Part shown: positions 13,501-25,061 of the stretch, in pieces
Position numbering within the stretch: position 1 is the stretch's first letter
Layout: each line of letters starts with the position of its first letter
Origin: Acanthaster planci
Taxonomy: Eukaryota; Echinodermata; Asteroidea; Valvatida; Acanthasteridae
DNA length: 64,000 nucleotides
Reading direction: 5' to 3'
NCBI RefSeq assembly: GCF_001949145.1
Contig: NW_019091406.1
Location: 1,070,742-1,134,741, forward strand
Notes under the pieces: generated by a model
What the model was told of the DNA's origin: nothing
The model's database searches: none
What the model saw: the letters and a program-made list of their open reading frames with translations, nothing else
Position numbers and translations under genes: made by a program

Positions 13501-13550
13501 GGCACGAGAAGTACTAGAACAGCGATAAGTTGGAGGGCGCTCTTTCCCAT
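10513..13550 (-). CDS. Mucin-like type I membrane protein, tandem copy A (4 exons)
   Basis: Exons on the minus strand are 13550-13499 (signal peptide MGKSALQLIAVLVLLVP), 12708-12175 (mucin domain), 11207-11187 (21-nt microexon, EPEHTAI) and 10670-10513 (membrane anchor, stop TAA). All introns are phase 1. The joined frame is 765 nt, 254 residues. The mucin exon is almost only Thr, Ser, Ala, Asp, Val, Pro and Gly with a few N-x-S/T sites, and it ends in about seven 8-residue repeats of the ATDxSTAN type. The last exon gives a short Pro-rich stem, a Gly-zipper-like helix starting SAGAIAGIVIG and a tail of about 13 residues (KCKAAGSAVAAAP). Dense O-glycosylation is expected from composition. The donor after the mucin exon is GC (CAG|GCGAGT), whereas copies B and C have GT. 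No enzymatic domain is seen. Function is unknown; surface barrier or recognition is plausible. Confidence 0.82.
11187..11207 (-). CDS. 21-nt microexon of gene A
   Basis: Between acceptor ctccag and donor GTAAGT, the 21 bases read EPEHTAI in phase 1. The same-sized exon, EPEQTAT, is at 30154-30174 in gene B. Conserved flanks and length support it as real. Confidence 0.75.
12174..12175 (-). promoter_or_regulatory. GC-type 5' splice site in gene A
   Basis: The exon-intron border reads ACAG|GCGAGTGG. The homologous borders in B (ACAG|GTGAGTGG) and C (ACGG|GTGAGTGG) have GT. CAG|GC sites are a known minor functional donor class. Confidence 0.7.
12180..12355 (-). repeat. 24-bp coding minisatellite in gene A
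   Basis: About seven 24-bp units, each encoding eight residues of the form ATD-x-STAN. Two adjacent units are nearly identical (ATDESTAN twice). Copy number falls to about four in gene B (30700-30810) and about one in gene C, so the repeat sets the length of the mucin stalk. Confidence 0.8.
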
Positions 13551-13779
13551 TGTGAAGCCAGCTTGGACCTTTGCTCGCCTTCTTGTAGAAAGACCTTGGA
13601 AACAGAGATGACATGACTATGGTGATTGCAAACAAACATGAATATTTCCACAAAAAGTTTTAAATCAAGATTTGTGCACCTGTGGATTGGGAGAACAGTT
13701 TGTTTGAAGGAAAATTTGGATACAAAGTAATGTATAAATTATGCGATGTGCACATAAAGGTGAGAGAAAAATGTTTTTG

Positions 13780-14680
13780 CACCGTGTATGAGGGCGCTAC
13801 GACCGAAATACGCATTACCCGTTGACAATGAGTTCCGGTTACTTGCCTGTTTGGAATGCCATAGGGTGCACAGTTTGAACACTGACGGGGTGGTGGAGCA
13901 CGATATGACCTAATACACTGATGTAAGCGTACCGCTGAGCAATTGTCAGGCGAGTTGCAAGTGGTAAAGCAAGCCCCCATAAAAAAGAAAGAAAATGAAA
14001 AACAAAAATACTGGAAAAAGGACAATATGGAAAAAAAGGATGAAAGCGAATGAAAATCAGCAATTTCCTTCCATGTACCACCGTCATTTCTTCATCAGTT
14101 TACTGCTGATAAGTGCTGAACTTAAAAAATGCTGAAAAAAATTCCTGGTGATACCTACAGTCCCGGCTTCCTTGGAGTATAACTCGCATAATATACCTGA
14201 CATTTACAGTGGCAAATACACTTCTATTTAATTAAACACCAGCTTGTGAACCCAACAGCAGTCCAGTGAACGAAAATTACATCTCTTGTTTCCTGTGAAT
14301 GAACATTCAAGATGAAATATTTTGTTTATTGTATCCAGGATTGCGTGAGTGGTGACCGAACTGGATGACCACACTGCGACCGATAGATGGAACATCAAAG
14401 CCGTGGACTAGCTCACGCAGTTGATATGTCATCGAAACAGCCGCCATACCAAAGGTGTGAGCCTGTCCAAAAGTTGAGTGCCTGAAATTGCGTCACGGAC
14501 AGGATGCGTGATCGGTCGTTCAGACTTCCTGGTGAACTGTACTGTTAGTAGAGCGACTTCTCTTTGATCGTTGTCAAGACTTTTGTCTCCCCTGCTGCAC
14601 CTGTTGGTAAGGGTTCTACATCCGCCATTTTGCATCTTGCCACGATGTCTCGCCTCGGGGATCTCGCATTTCATATCCTG
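13780..14680. other. 5' flank of mucin gene A, block conserved in all three duplicons
   Basis: This block recurs at about 32160-32740 and 50030-50810. It includes ...GAGGGCGCTAC... near 13790, a stretch near 14340-14520 that can be read in A and B as GFDVPSI/GLDVPSI after SMTYQLRELVHG, and a minus-strand CAAAATGGCGGAT start-like or YY1-like site near 14625. Frames are broken in B and C, so it may be a promoter region or an old gene relic. I cannot decide which. Confidence 0.4.
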
Positions 14681-14889
14681 CCTCGTGGATCTCGCGTGCG
14701 CATTAACTCATATTAAATGTGATACACCGTATCAAACATAGATTATTTATCAGAATTATTGTTTAAATCTTTCGCCTATGAAAATTATATGTAAATAATT
14801 GTTTGTCAGTTAACATTATGCAAATACGTGAACTCGTAAATTAGGAGCAAAACTGAATCATATAATACACAAAATAAGTATATGAAGAT

Positions 14890-15805
14890 TAAACGATACG
14901 CACGTTTAATCTAGTTTATGGCGCGCAATCGCCGAAGTTTGTCCGGGCCTTCCCTTCGCTGTGGTCAAATTGTAAAAGTAAACAACACACAAGACGGTCC
15001 CTTAACATGCGTGAGACACCTGGAGGCGGAAAGCTTTCACTGGCTATAACAATTCTGTCACGCGTCGAAAGGCACGCGATTGGCCGAAAGTTGTTATAGT
15101 AACAACATGCGGTTTTTCTCCATCTAGCGGTGCCTTGCTGGCACGTACGTACATGGTCACACTGCAAATCAGCGGACTTTTGCCTGCAGTCTGTCGAAGA
15201 AAAACCTTTTCCCTCCACCTCCTCTTGCAACCGCCAAGTAAGGACTTGCTGGTTCTGTCTGTTGAGTTCAGGATTTCTTCCGGGAGGGGGCGTATCAGCC
15301 CCACAGAAACGAGGCTACAAATTTGAACAATCGAGTCATTTATGTCATTTTTGGGTTAGCATGCGTGAGTTCTCAGTGATGTTATGGGTTAAAACATTTA
15401 AGCTGTCGTGCTACATGGTCGTTGTTGATCTTATGTTTCGTTATTAATGACAGTTTGAGATAAATAATGTAATAGTTACATTAAAGATGAAAGTTGACAA
15501 ACAGACAGCGCCCCAAAAGGTTCTTGACGAACAAGAGATTAATCACTTAATGTTATCAATGTCTAGCCAATTTACTTAATAGATCTTTGGGAACAATTAA
15601 TACATTATGTAATATGTAAAAGTAGAAAAAGATTTGTCGTTCATAATTGTTCCAAGACTTTGAGTACAAAGAAATTAAACAAAGATTTTATTATAAAAAA
15701 GTTTAAACAAGTAACAGAATAAAAAAGGACTCCTGAACCCCTGATACAGAAGAGTACAGCATCCCTCTCGGCAGTTTTCCTTTCTGGTTTTCGGTTATTG
15801 CTGTG
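14890..15805. other. Segment present only in duplicon A
   Basis: Sequence matching B resumes near 15810 (ATTCTTTTAAGCCACTTA, B 32965). The A-only segment starts near a small palindrome (GATTAAACG...CGTTTAATC). I see no recognisable coding domain or clear target duplication, so it is either an insertion in A or a deletion in B. Confidence 0.4.
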
Positions 15806-18800
15806 CCATAAAAATAATTCTTTTAAGCCACTTATTTACACTTGGTGCCTCAAAGCTTTTAAGTAAATCAATATGATAGAGCGTGAGTGAAATTTTAGTA
15901 TTTCATGGGTAACATTTTGAGCAAATTTTACAAAGTTACAAAATGAACGCCGAAAATCTCTCCCGGAAGTAACGCAGTTTGACTCATGTAATTAATGGAA
16001 TGCACTACTATGACATCTAGAAAAGTGCAAGTTGTTTGACTCCGTCCTCAACCTTTTGGGGGGTTTGTCAACAAATTCCGTGGGTTCCTTTTTTAAAGTG
16101 TGTTAGGTGAGAGCTGCTTTTAAACAAAAAAATTGAATCTCACAAATCTGTGCTCTTGGCGTCATACTCCAGTAAACTGCAGGGGTCCAATGCCAGGGTC
16201 TGTGCGAGTACCCCTGACCAAAATGAGAATCGTCACTAAACTTCTACTCAGGGTTTGGGGAATGGCCAAAATGGCCATACACTGTTATTGCCCAGTCCTG
16301 TAAATGGGTCATCGGGGGAGGCAGTCACCAATAGAAGGGTACAGGTGCTTTACATTCAAGAGAAATAATACGATTTCACTAGACCATCTAGTATGATGAG
16401 GAAGCACTTCTACTTCAAACCAAAGGTGCTACTTTTCCACGCAGCGAATACATGTCACGTGTCTTTGAAAGGGCCTTTATGAAGACACTTTAAAGTTAAT
16501 GATCAACCCATAACTGTGACCCCCAACAACGAGTCTATACGAACTTATCAATAATCACTGGCAATACGTCTGTTAAGAGCCTGATAGAAGCTGAAATTTC
16601 CTTTGGGCAAACAAGTTTTTTTACCCGTTGCTTTGTCAATTCAGAAACCATTCACGTCAAGGGGAATCGATCTGGGAGCAGAATAAAAGAATTTTTCTAC
16701 GGCTTCTGAGCATCTACGATCCCTGCATGAGCTCCCTGATCGACCTTTATTCAGAAGGTCATCTCGGCCAGCATGTCAGTTGCTCACAACAATTATGATG
16801 GCTTTCGAAGGACCCCGAGTAGGACAAAAAATTCACAACTTGGCCCCAAATAGTGTGTTTGGCGTCCATCTGTTCGCATTAAAATTCCACTTCTCGCTCT
16901 TCGGTCAAAAGTAACCATTCACATCAATAATTCGTGCAAAAACATCACATCTTGATGGTATTGCTATCGGCGCTATTTTACCAGGCTAGTATAGGTATAC
17001 TTGGAGAGATGTGTACAGTACATGTTCGCCGCGATGAGTCTGACGCACATCCGTAAAAAGAGAAGGATCACTCCTCAGAAAATAAAACTTGCTGCGAAAA
17101 AAATCATGACGAAACCTTTTTTTTGCGGCTTAGGGCGAGTGGTGACATTTTTACGCCACTGACGTCAATATTCATGGTTTTGACTTAGAAGGAAGTAGTT
17201 CTAAAGATTCTTAGTGTCCCCTCAAAGCTACCATGGACATTAGGACTGAAAACGGAACCTCAGCTCAATATAAATTTTCCTGGAATGGTCTTGGATGAAT
17301 GTTGCACAAAAAACCCACTAATGTATGTATTAGTGTGATTACTGTAGTTGACGTTGGTTGAATGTTGTTATTCCAATATTGCGCAAGTTTTGAATTATGT
17401 TTGCCAGGAACATTATTCATCGCCACGTACTGCACTGACTGACACACAAAGGAAGTTTGGTTCACTTGAGGTTCAATTCAGACAATGGACAGGTGCGTGT
17501 GTTAAACGCGAACTAATTGAAATCAAAAGGTGATGTTGTGGCCAAAACATTGTCACCAAGTACCGGTTTCCACGTCAACATGACAACAAACTATACCAAC
17601 GTAGGGTTCACCAAGAAACTGTACTGTGCTTTCCCTCCTCTCCTTCCTGCTTGTTTGAAGCGGGCCACCGTCCCCGAAAGGCTTAAAAAGGTAGGATAAT
17701 GATCCAGAACAGTGTGTATGGAGTACACAATAAAATTGGGCGCCATGTTCTCAATATAATTATAGTAGCCCTCCAACTATATAGTCACCCTTCAAAATTC
17801 GTTTCACTGGGTAACCTTTCCTCTCGGCCTTTACATATTTTGAATTTTTTTCAGAACGAAACATTCGAAAGAAATGTTGGAAGCAAGTATTTTGAGGAGA
17901 TATTTTGTACAAACATGATATATGCTACGACAAGCTCAGAGAATGTCAACACTTGAGCAAACAATGGCAGAACTCTTCTTTTGGGAAGGGAAGCTTATAG
18001 TCACACACAAGCAACACAAACTTCTTACTCTAAGGGTATTCTGTATTGTCGGAGCAGAAAACATGCATTCTCTTCTCGGTTTTATTTTCACTGTTTCAAT
18101 TTTTTCTTAGGCCCTACATGAAGAATTAGCGCGAGCCCATATAATTTGAGCATTAAAAAACGATTTTGAATGAGGCCAACCACTTTCATTTTATTGTCTA
18201 TATATAGTCTCATCCCGGAACACCATCTCTCTCTTCCTTGGCGTTCCTATAAGACAAATGGGTTGCCAAAATAGCAGGCGAGTGTAATACCTCCCTTGCC
18301 GAAAAATGGAAAAGACTAGCGATCTTTTATGGGACAACGCGTGCTATTTCCCCGTCATTCAGGTTCATTAGAGTTGCAAACGGTCCAATCAAATTAGGTT
18401 TACACCGATGTTTACAATCACACTGTATTCTCAACTGCGGTGCAAGAGTTGGGAAAAATCACAAGCTTGCTCGTCTGGGAGATGAACCCCTGACTTCTTA
18501 TTTTCTTACTGCATACGTCTTCAGAATGACGAGATATATTCCGGCCCATTATAAACCTTATCTGCATTACGCTGTTGGTTTGGTGTATCAGAAAATCAAA
18601 GCTGGGCGCTTTTCTCAATCTGCAACACAGCAGCTTTACTGAAGCAAAGGGAAGAGTAGGGGAAATTCTTAACATGATGTAATCGGGACATTATCACATC
18701 AATACAAATTCCGTTTGCTGGTGTCCACAATAAACAAGCAATCAGCAACCATAATATTACTGAGTTGCTGTAACAACTATTGTACTGGCCGTGGTCAGTT

Positions 18801-20395
18801 GGCATTAAGTCTTAATCTTAACTGCAAAGAAAGTCAAACTTGCCTCGAATACAGGTTATGAGCGTCCCAAAAATTCCTTACAAAATGTGCTCGAGAAATA
18901 AATTCATTGCACGAAAAAAAATCAAGGAATAGCCAACCTATTACCTCTCGGTGGGACCGTAACGTCACACAGTTTTCAAAATACAGGTCAATATCATCGT
19001 GAGAATTACTTCAAAATTAAAGAATACGGCAACGCATGAGAGTTGTAGGTCGAGATTATAAAAATTAATGACAGTAGTCATTAAAATAACTTGTCAGAAA
19101 CGAAAATGGCAGCTGTTCCCCGCCGCGGTGGCTTTAAATGGTCTTAGACGCGAACTCGAAACTAACCCTCACTGGATGCAGCCAGACGCTTATCGGCTGA
19201 AAACTTGGTATCACACTTTGTTCACAAGAACCGGGATGAACTGTATTCCGTTTGCGTGTTTCCGGATACATAGCCGCCCATTTTCCTCCACGTCATGTCC
19301 AGTTTGCCAGCCCTGACACTCACATCGTTAAATTTGGATGTTTTTGCGAAACATCGAATTTTTGAAAGCAGTGTACCATGCAGCGTTCAACTCTTCTCCC
19401 AGAGAGAAACTACAGGCCTGCTCGATTCAAAACAGCAGTGTGAAAAAACCATTACTGCAAAACGGCATATCTCGTTAGGCTTAAACTTTGTCGACATCAA
19501 AACACGGATGTCTAGAAATATATACATTCATGTACTAAGCTTATGGTCAATTTCATGGCAGTACCAAGCGACATTATTTTTCAACCCAACGTTGAAAACA
19601 GAGCTCTTCTGTCTCATGTTATTGTCGTGCGATTAGTATTCACATCATAACACTTTATCTCATTTACTTCTTCTAAATTGCAGAAACTCTCAGAATTTAT
19701 TGATAATTAATTTTGTTACCTGTGACACAGCATGAGGTGAGAAACGTTTGTTTATGACGGCCGTTTTCCAGTTATTTAGATCGATGAAAGTGGCCCAATT
19801 TGGTGGGCAGTTGTGCAGGTGGTTGATTTCCTAGTGTAGAAGTTAATCAAATATTGCAAATCCAGAATTTTTTTTTTTCAAAGCATTACTATCGCCTCAG
19901 CTGTTGGAGTAAACTGTTCAAGGCAACATTCGGACAAAGAAACGTTTTTGAAAAAGGAGTTAGGCTTGATGAAATGTCATCAAACGGGAAAGTGCTGACT
20001 TTTCCTGTTAAAATTCCTCCATTCCGTCAACTTCCTTCATTTGTATATTGCTTCGAAAGTTGAGCATGGAAACATTAGTGTTTTCAAAAGCTCAAATGCG
20101 TGTGATGGTATTGATGAGGGCTGCAACAGGTAAGATGTTAAAATGATGAGATGGCGACAGCTGATATGGAAGCTAATTATGATCGACAAGGATGAGTTTC
20201 TCAGCTGAAGCATTGGGGATATTTATCCAAGATGAATGTTCGAAGAGAAAGATCGGAGAAAATTTCGAGAAGAGCTCTTCAAACTTTCTTCAGAAAAGCT
20301 TTCCCGAACTAAAACTCTCGAATAAGAGAGCAGAGAGATGTGATGGTGAGTTGAAAACAATTCAGCTGAAGTATTTAGCTTAGGGTCGTACTTAC
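15806..20395. other. Duplicon A, non-coding part between the mucin gene flank and the DDNVGG relic
   Basis: No supported exon was found. It matches B (32.9-38.0 kb) and C (51.0-57.4 kb). The segment 18530-19530 is nearly identical to C 55320-56310. Confidence 0.5.
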
Positions 20396-20516
20396 TAGAA
20401 CTCCTGTAGCGGGGTAAATTCTCTTCCAGCAATGCTTTTAGATTTGCCGCTCCAGGAAGGTTTCAGGTCTTGCCACTCCTCCGACGTTATCATCAATGTT
20501 CACCAAAAGTCTCCAA
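20396..20516 (-). pseudogene. Broken copy of the DDNVGG exon in duplicon A
   Basis: It starts with the same acceptor and reads WRLLVNIDDNVGGVARPETF, then LERQ, and then hits a stop after a 13-base deletion relative to copy C. A GTAAG follows at the far end. It is a decayed relative of the exon at 57481-57611. Confidence 0.5.
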
Positions 20517-21689
20517 CTAAGTCGTGTTTCACGTTAGTTTTGTTTTTGCAACCAAAAAATAATGCGGGTTTTAATCATCCCGTAAACCGTCGCAGGCTCT
20601 GGCTTCTGTCGCAGGCAAAAATGCCTCAATCTGTGATACACAAAGGCTTGGCTCTGATCCAGATACCATCTCCAGCAAAAGATCTACTGTATGTTTAGCG
20701 AAGTCATTTTATTTTCCTTGACTACATTATTGATCAAAATAAAAAGGGCATGAACTTTTATTAAAAGTCTTATTTTGTATGATCCAGTCCCCACGATTAC
20801 GACAAACACCCCCTCCAACCGAGATATTACTGCTAGCTATACTGTCCAATCCAGTGCGTCAATCCATATTTGACCAGTTAGCTCCGGTCTGATTGCTGTC
20901 TTTTTATACATATTCATAGAGTGCAAAATACATTATTAACACTATTTGCACCTGTTTGAAAGCGGTGATCCAACAAGTCAGCTCCTGCTAATGATGCAGT
21001 CAATGCGAATGGATTTCTCGTTCAGAAAATGCAATAGCTCACAATCTGAGCAGAATGCTAGATTACGAAGATTGGTTTCTAGCAGATTCCTTATTCCTAA
21101 GATTTCAGAGGCTCTAGTGCCCACATGCAGAGGATAGGTTTGCCAATTCACTTAACAAGTTGCCCGGCTTTGATTCCAGATTGTGGAATCCTGGGTTAGA
21201 AAGGGTAGATGCGTTTACTTGTTGCTGGTCTGACAAGAATAACTGGATAGTTCCGCCTATTTCCCTCACAGCAAAAATCATTTTGCATATCAAAGCAAAT
21301 AAGGCATTTGGGCACCTTAACGGTACCTAATTGGTCATCAGCACCCTTTTGGCCATTGCTCATCAAGTCATAGATTTTACCACAAGTCATAGATTATGGA
21401 CATTTTCCTGCATCATCGGATTCTTTTTTGGTGGGACACAACAATTGTCCGCTGTTCAAAGAAAACGAACCCTATTTTTGCATGATTGCACTGCGACTCT
21501 CAATCAAGCAATAATGAAAAAATTCCACGTACCACTTACAACCATAGATTGCTGGATTTTTATGTGGCTTACAGATCCTCAGGAATTAGGTGGAAAATGT
21601 ATTGTATGAGGTTACAGAGCCATGAGAAGTGAATAATTAAAGCGTCGGGGTAAAAAAATCTCCTTAGGCCCCACAATGTTGTATAGTGA

Positions 21690-21995
21690 GTGCAGACCAA
21701 TGAGAATGCAGATTATGTTGTGAATTTTGGCTGCAGAGCCTTGATAACGCTGTAGTTATTACGTCACGGCTACATAGCCAGGTGAAGACTAAACTTATTT
21801 GTGTATGGCTGCAGAGACTGAAGGCTTTTTGAGATATGTACATCACATTTACTAACTTTGCAGATAATTACATCACGGCTGTAGAGCCATGAGAACACTG
21901 GAGAGATTATCTGTTTTGTTTTCAAGGTTGAAGAGCCTTGATAACACTGGAGATCACGGCTGCAGAGACATAAGAATACTGGACTGCGGACACGG
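21690..21995 (+). repeat. Degenerate tandem repeat of roughly 40-55-bp units
   Basis: The phrase GGCTGCAGAGCC-(t/a)TGA(t/g)AACACTGGAG recurs about six times with changes (near 21730, 21770, 21805, 21880, 21930 and 21960), often preceded by ATTACGTCAC or ATCACGGC. Units are irregular in length. Confidence 0.6.
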
Positions 21996-22060
21996 ACGTG
22001 TATAATAAAGTCTGGACTCGCAATGCCCTTAATCAGCTTATAGAGTCATTGAATCCACTT

Positions 22061-22179
22061 GCGGCCATTTTACCGAGCCGAATACAAAGCTTCCCTGGCA
22101 ATGCCCGCCTTTGTTCTTCCTGACGTCTATAGAAGGGAGCCAACCCACGCTTTTGTATTCGGCTCGGTAAAATGGCCGC
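22061..22179. repeat. Foldback element, 28-bp perfect inverted arms
   Basis: Arm 22061-22088 (GCGGCCATTTTACCGAGCCG then AATACAAA) is the exact reverse complement of 22152-22179, with a 63-bp loop. It lies directly upstream of the tyrosine-recombinase remnant. Confidence 0.8.
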
Positions 22180-22279
22180 TGGTTTGCTTCTTTTTCATGC
22201 AAAGGCGTTGCAAGTCCAGGTTTTTTTTATATACGTCCGTGCCTGCGGAGCACAAACCATACTATATTCTGAATCAATT

Positions 22280-23428
22280 ATGGCTGTTGAGCAAGATAAC
22301 ACGGGAGAATACAACCTTACAGATTTTGAATCCAATATGAATTCGACATGGTAAAATGATTAAAAGTATGAAAAGGGGCAATGAAGGTTGACTAAATAAA
22401 GCTATATATAGTGCGATGAGCGAAATAATTATACATTTTTTTTCTCAGGTGCCTTTGCAGGATATGTCTCAATCTATTACCGACCCAGTAATTAAAGATC
22501 TCCTCAGCAGGCTTCCCCAGGTGGTGATGATGGACAGAGCAGACTCCTCCGTCCAGCAATAATGTCATGGATTTTCAACGCTGGAAATCTTGGGCCGCGG
22601 CTAGAACACGACCAGTTTCAGTTCTTCCAGCCTCATCACTCGATGTTGCCTTGCACCTCCTCGGCATCATGCAGTCGGCAAACTCTGCTGTACCAGTTCC
22701 TACAGCCTTCCATAGCATCGCATGGGCACACAGGTTAGCCTCCCTGCATGCCTCAACAGATCACATGTTGCCCAAATCTGTCCTTGAAGCGACCAAAAGA
22801 ACTTTATCCATAGCGAATCTCAGGAAAGAGTATCTCTCTATGGTAATGATTCAACAGCCCTGCCAAAAATTCCCAGTGTTGTCGACAGACCTGTATAAAA
22901 CAAGATCGCTGGCCATCATTGTACAATGTAGTCGGTTTCGCCGGTTTCTTCAGGTTTAACGAGCTGGTACATCTCAAACGATCGGATGTGATTTTCTTAA
23001 ATTCATACGCCCTTATATTTGTTGACAGAGCAAAACAGGCAAATACAGAGATGGCTCGGTGATAATCAGCCGCTCAGAATACAATACGTGCCCAATATCG
23101 ATACTGGAGAGCTACCTTTCAGTAGCACAGATCGCAGACTCTTCAGACTTGTATACCTTTCCAACGTCAACGGGAAAGAAGGCTGGAAACTACGCAAGGT
23201 CAGTTCCCCAATTTCGTACACGAGGACTCGCGAGTTATTCCTTGAAATGCTGAAGGAGGTGGTTCCAGATACAAGTAAATTCGGTTCACATAGTTTGCGC
23301 TCCGGAGCCTACCTTTGCAGCTGAAAGTGGCATGCTGGGTATGTAAATGGGTTTCAGATGTGGCAGAAGATTACATCAAAGAGGCTACACATGAAAAGAT
23401 TATAGTACTGAAATCTTTGGGTAGGTAA
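22280..23428 (+). pseudogene. Tyrosine-recombinase (phage-integrase fold) gene remnant, transposon-derived
   Basis: Several plus-strand frames join into one tyrosine-recombinase-like protein if frameshifts are allowed. An opening segment (MAVEQDNTGEYN) precedes a possible intron ending ttctcag near 22449. Next come QSITDPVIKDLLSRLPQ, then FQRWKSWA (core-binding region, from 22567) with WAHRLASLH. A frame change follows before GFFRFNELVHLKRSD near 22940-22980, which carries the first catalytic Arg. Then come WKLRKVSS, FGSHSLRSGA at 23281-23310 (the H-x-x-R box), and W-SDVAEDYIKEA with the probable nucleophile Tyr at 23372-23374. Known relatives are recombinases of Crypton- and DIRS-type elements, which also occur as many solo copies in marine invertebrates. 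At least three frame breaks make this copy inactive. Which element type it came from is undecided: no reverse transcriptase is seen beside it. Confidence 0.75.
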
Positions 23429-23812
23429 CTTATATTAGTCCTTTAGAGTGAAACAAGTTTTTTTTTTCTACGGGCTCTATAAGTCCTTATAGAAGTTGGC
23501 TCACAGCAATTATTGAATTTAGTATTTGTTTTTGATTCCGTATAGACTGATTCATAAAGATTCAGTAAGCATCTTATTCTAATATATTTGTACACAGGTG
23601 ACATTGAAATCACAAATATATAGAGCTGCTCCCTACTCTGCAGTGGTTGGGGTCTGGCCAATGGGAGTCTACAGGCTTGTGGTGTGTGCCTAGCGTGAGG
23701 ATTACATGGAATCTTTGCCAAGTTGGCCTAATGGATAAAAGTTATGATCGTATTTGGTGATATGTGGAGACTTCCATCACTGTGTGGTTGACACCTGGGT
23801 ATAATTATTAAT

Positions 23813-23890
23813 TAATAAGGCTGTTTGTTGAAAACAGTTGTCTTATTGCCTCTGTAATTTGCCATAGGATTGTTTTCAAGTAGTGCACGT
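23813..23890 (+). repeat. Dispersed repeat, copy 1
   Basis: It contains GGCTGTTTGTTGAAAACAGT, then TGTCTTATTGCC, and ends CATAGGATTGTTTTCAAGTA. A second copy is at 63916-63992 at the right window edge, same strand, with a handful of differences. Confidence 0.65.
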
Positions 23891-24540
23891 TATTGTCCGC
23901 ACTAACCATCACAGCCATTTTACTGTGGCGTCGTGGTGCAGCTACACTTTTGAGTCACCTCGTAGGCGGGTCTCGCTGTTTCTTTACAGATGACAAGCTA
24001 CTATGCTCTTATGCGCTCTCCAACGTTTTATTATCAGTTGCCAGGAGTGCCAATGACACATGACGAAAGACCTGGCCTGAGAAATTACAGTGAGTGGGAA
24101 TAGAACTTGTAGGCTACTCAACTGGTCTCTGAGAACCCTTTGAGTTTATGTATAGAATTCAGTGTTTCTTGAAAAGAGATAATCAGGCTGAAAAGACTCG
24201 ATAAACGCTCAGTAGTGGACGGTCAATCAACCTCTCGCGAGTACCGGCACCATTCCAAACTGACTAACGCGCACGCACCCTGTGCTATCATTTGGTGCTA
24301 ACTGCATGACAATACAAAACTTTGCCAAACGTACGGTGAGCCAAAGAGACTACACTAGCTGTATAAAATAACAGGAATCCCTAAGTTACAATCCAAGAAA
24401 GAGCAGGAACACTGTGATCCTGGTTTGGTATAAGCCCACACAATACAGCCGCGGCAGATTCCACACTCACGGAACTGTAGAGTTCTACCTTTGAGTTTGG
24501 CTCCACCTGCAAGACTTTTTTTCAGAGACCACTGACTTAC

Positions 24541-24790
24541 CTTTGACTACAAAAGAACTTTCAACAACCTCAAAGGTCCTTGACAAGAGGCTCAGTTGAA
24601 GTTTGGAAACCCTAACTATCGTATAATTCAATTCGTTGGCGGTAAATTCCAACGCGTCGTCAAAGGCCATGCGGTAATGCGCAATAACACTGCCGCTCCT
24701 GGGCCCACAACCCACTCACTTGACAATCTCTGTAGGCATCTTTCAGGTCAGAATATTTCAGGGTCACTTGGAGCTGAGGAGTTAAAATGA
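24541..24790 (-). pseudogene. Possible SEA-domain-like exon fragments
   Basis: On the minus strand, a frame reading SGSVIAHYRMAFDDALEFTA then NELNYTIV ends at a strong donor, AAAG|GTAAGT, at 24541-24540. The pattern GSVI-x-x-Y-x-x-x-F-D...T-x-x-E-L is reminiscent of the C-terminal half of SEA domains in mucins and receptors. Just upstream, LQVTLKYSDLKDAYRD (about 24780-24730, in another frame) resembles a SEA N-terminal strand and is followed by CAA|GTGAGT. The middle of the domain is missing, so this is either two split exons or a decayed gene. Resemblance is by eye only. Confidence 0.33.
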
Positions 24791-25061
24791 AAGTGGTTGT
24801 TTGACTTAAGTAGGTGAATGATCAAGTTCATCAAGCTAAGTAGAAATGATTAAGCTCGTCAGGCTAGGTGGCTTGGAGCTCAAACACACAATCCCCGACC
24901 TTCCTCCCATTGGCGTGTCAAGCGGCGGAGTTGCTCCAGGAGGCGGACATGGTGCTATTTTTTAAGGAACAGAAAACGTCAACACTTAAGAAACGGCTAT
25001 GTGCATCTTCCTATCTTTGCACATTTAAAAAAAGATAAGGTCATTCGAAGGGAAAGCATAC

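Larger units (their letters stand above)
6955..21030. repeat. Segmental duplicon, copy A
   Basis: Most of this stretch matches B (26135-39000) and C (42600-58820) in order and orientation. Examples are the block near 7080 that recurs at 26740 and 42630, the mucin gene, the block near 13.8-14.7 kb, and the terminal block near 20.8-21.0 kb. Copy A stops about 21030, where B and C continue for several hundred bases. It lacks the SINE shared by B and C. Confidence 0.8.

Noticed and set aside
19068-19636. Plus-strand frames similar between A (19068-19636) and C (55800-56276)
   Set aside because: The similarity follows from near-identical DNA in the converted tract. Upstream parts diverge by frame, and no splice or domain evidence was found.
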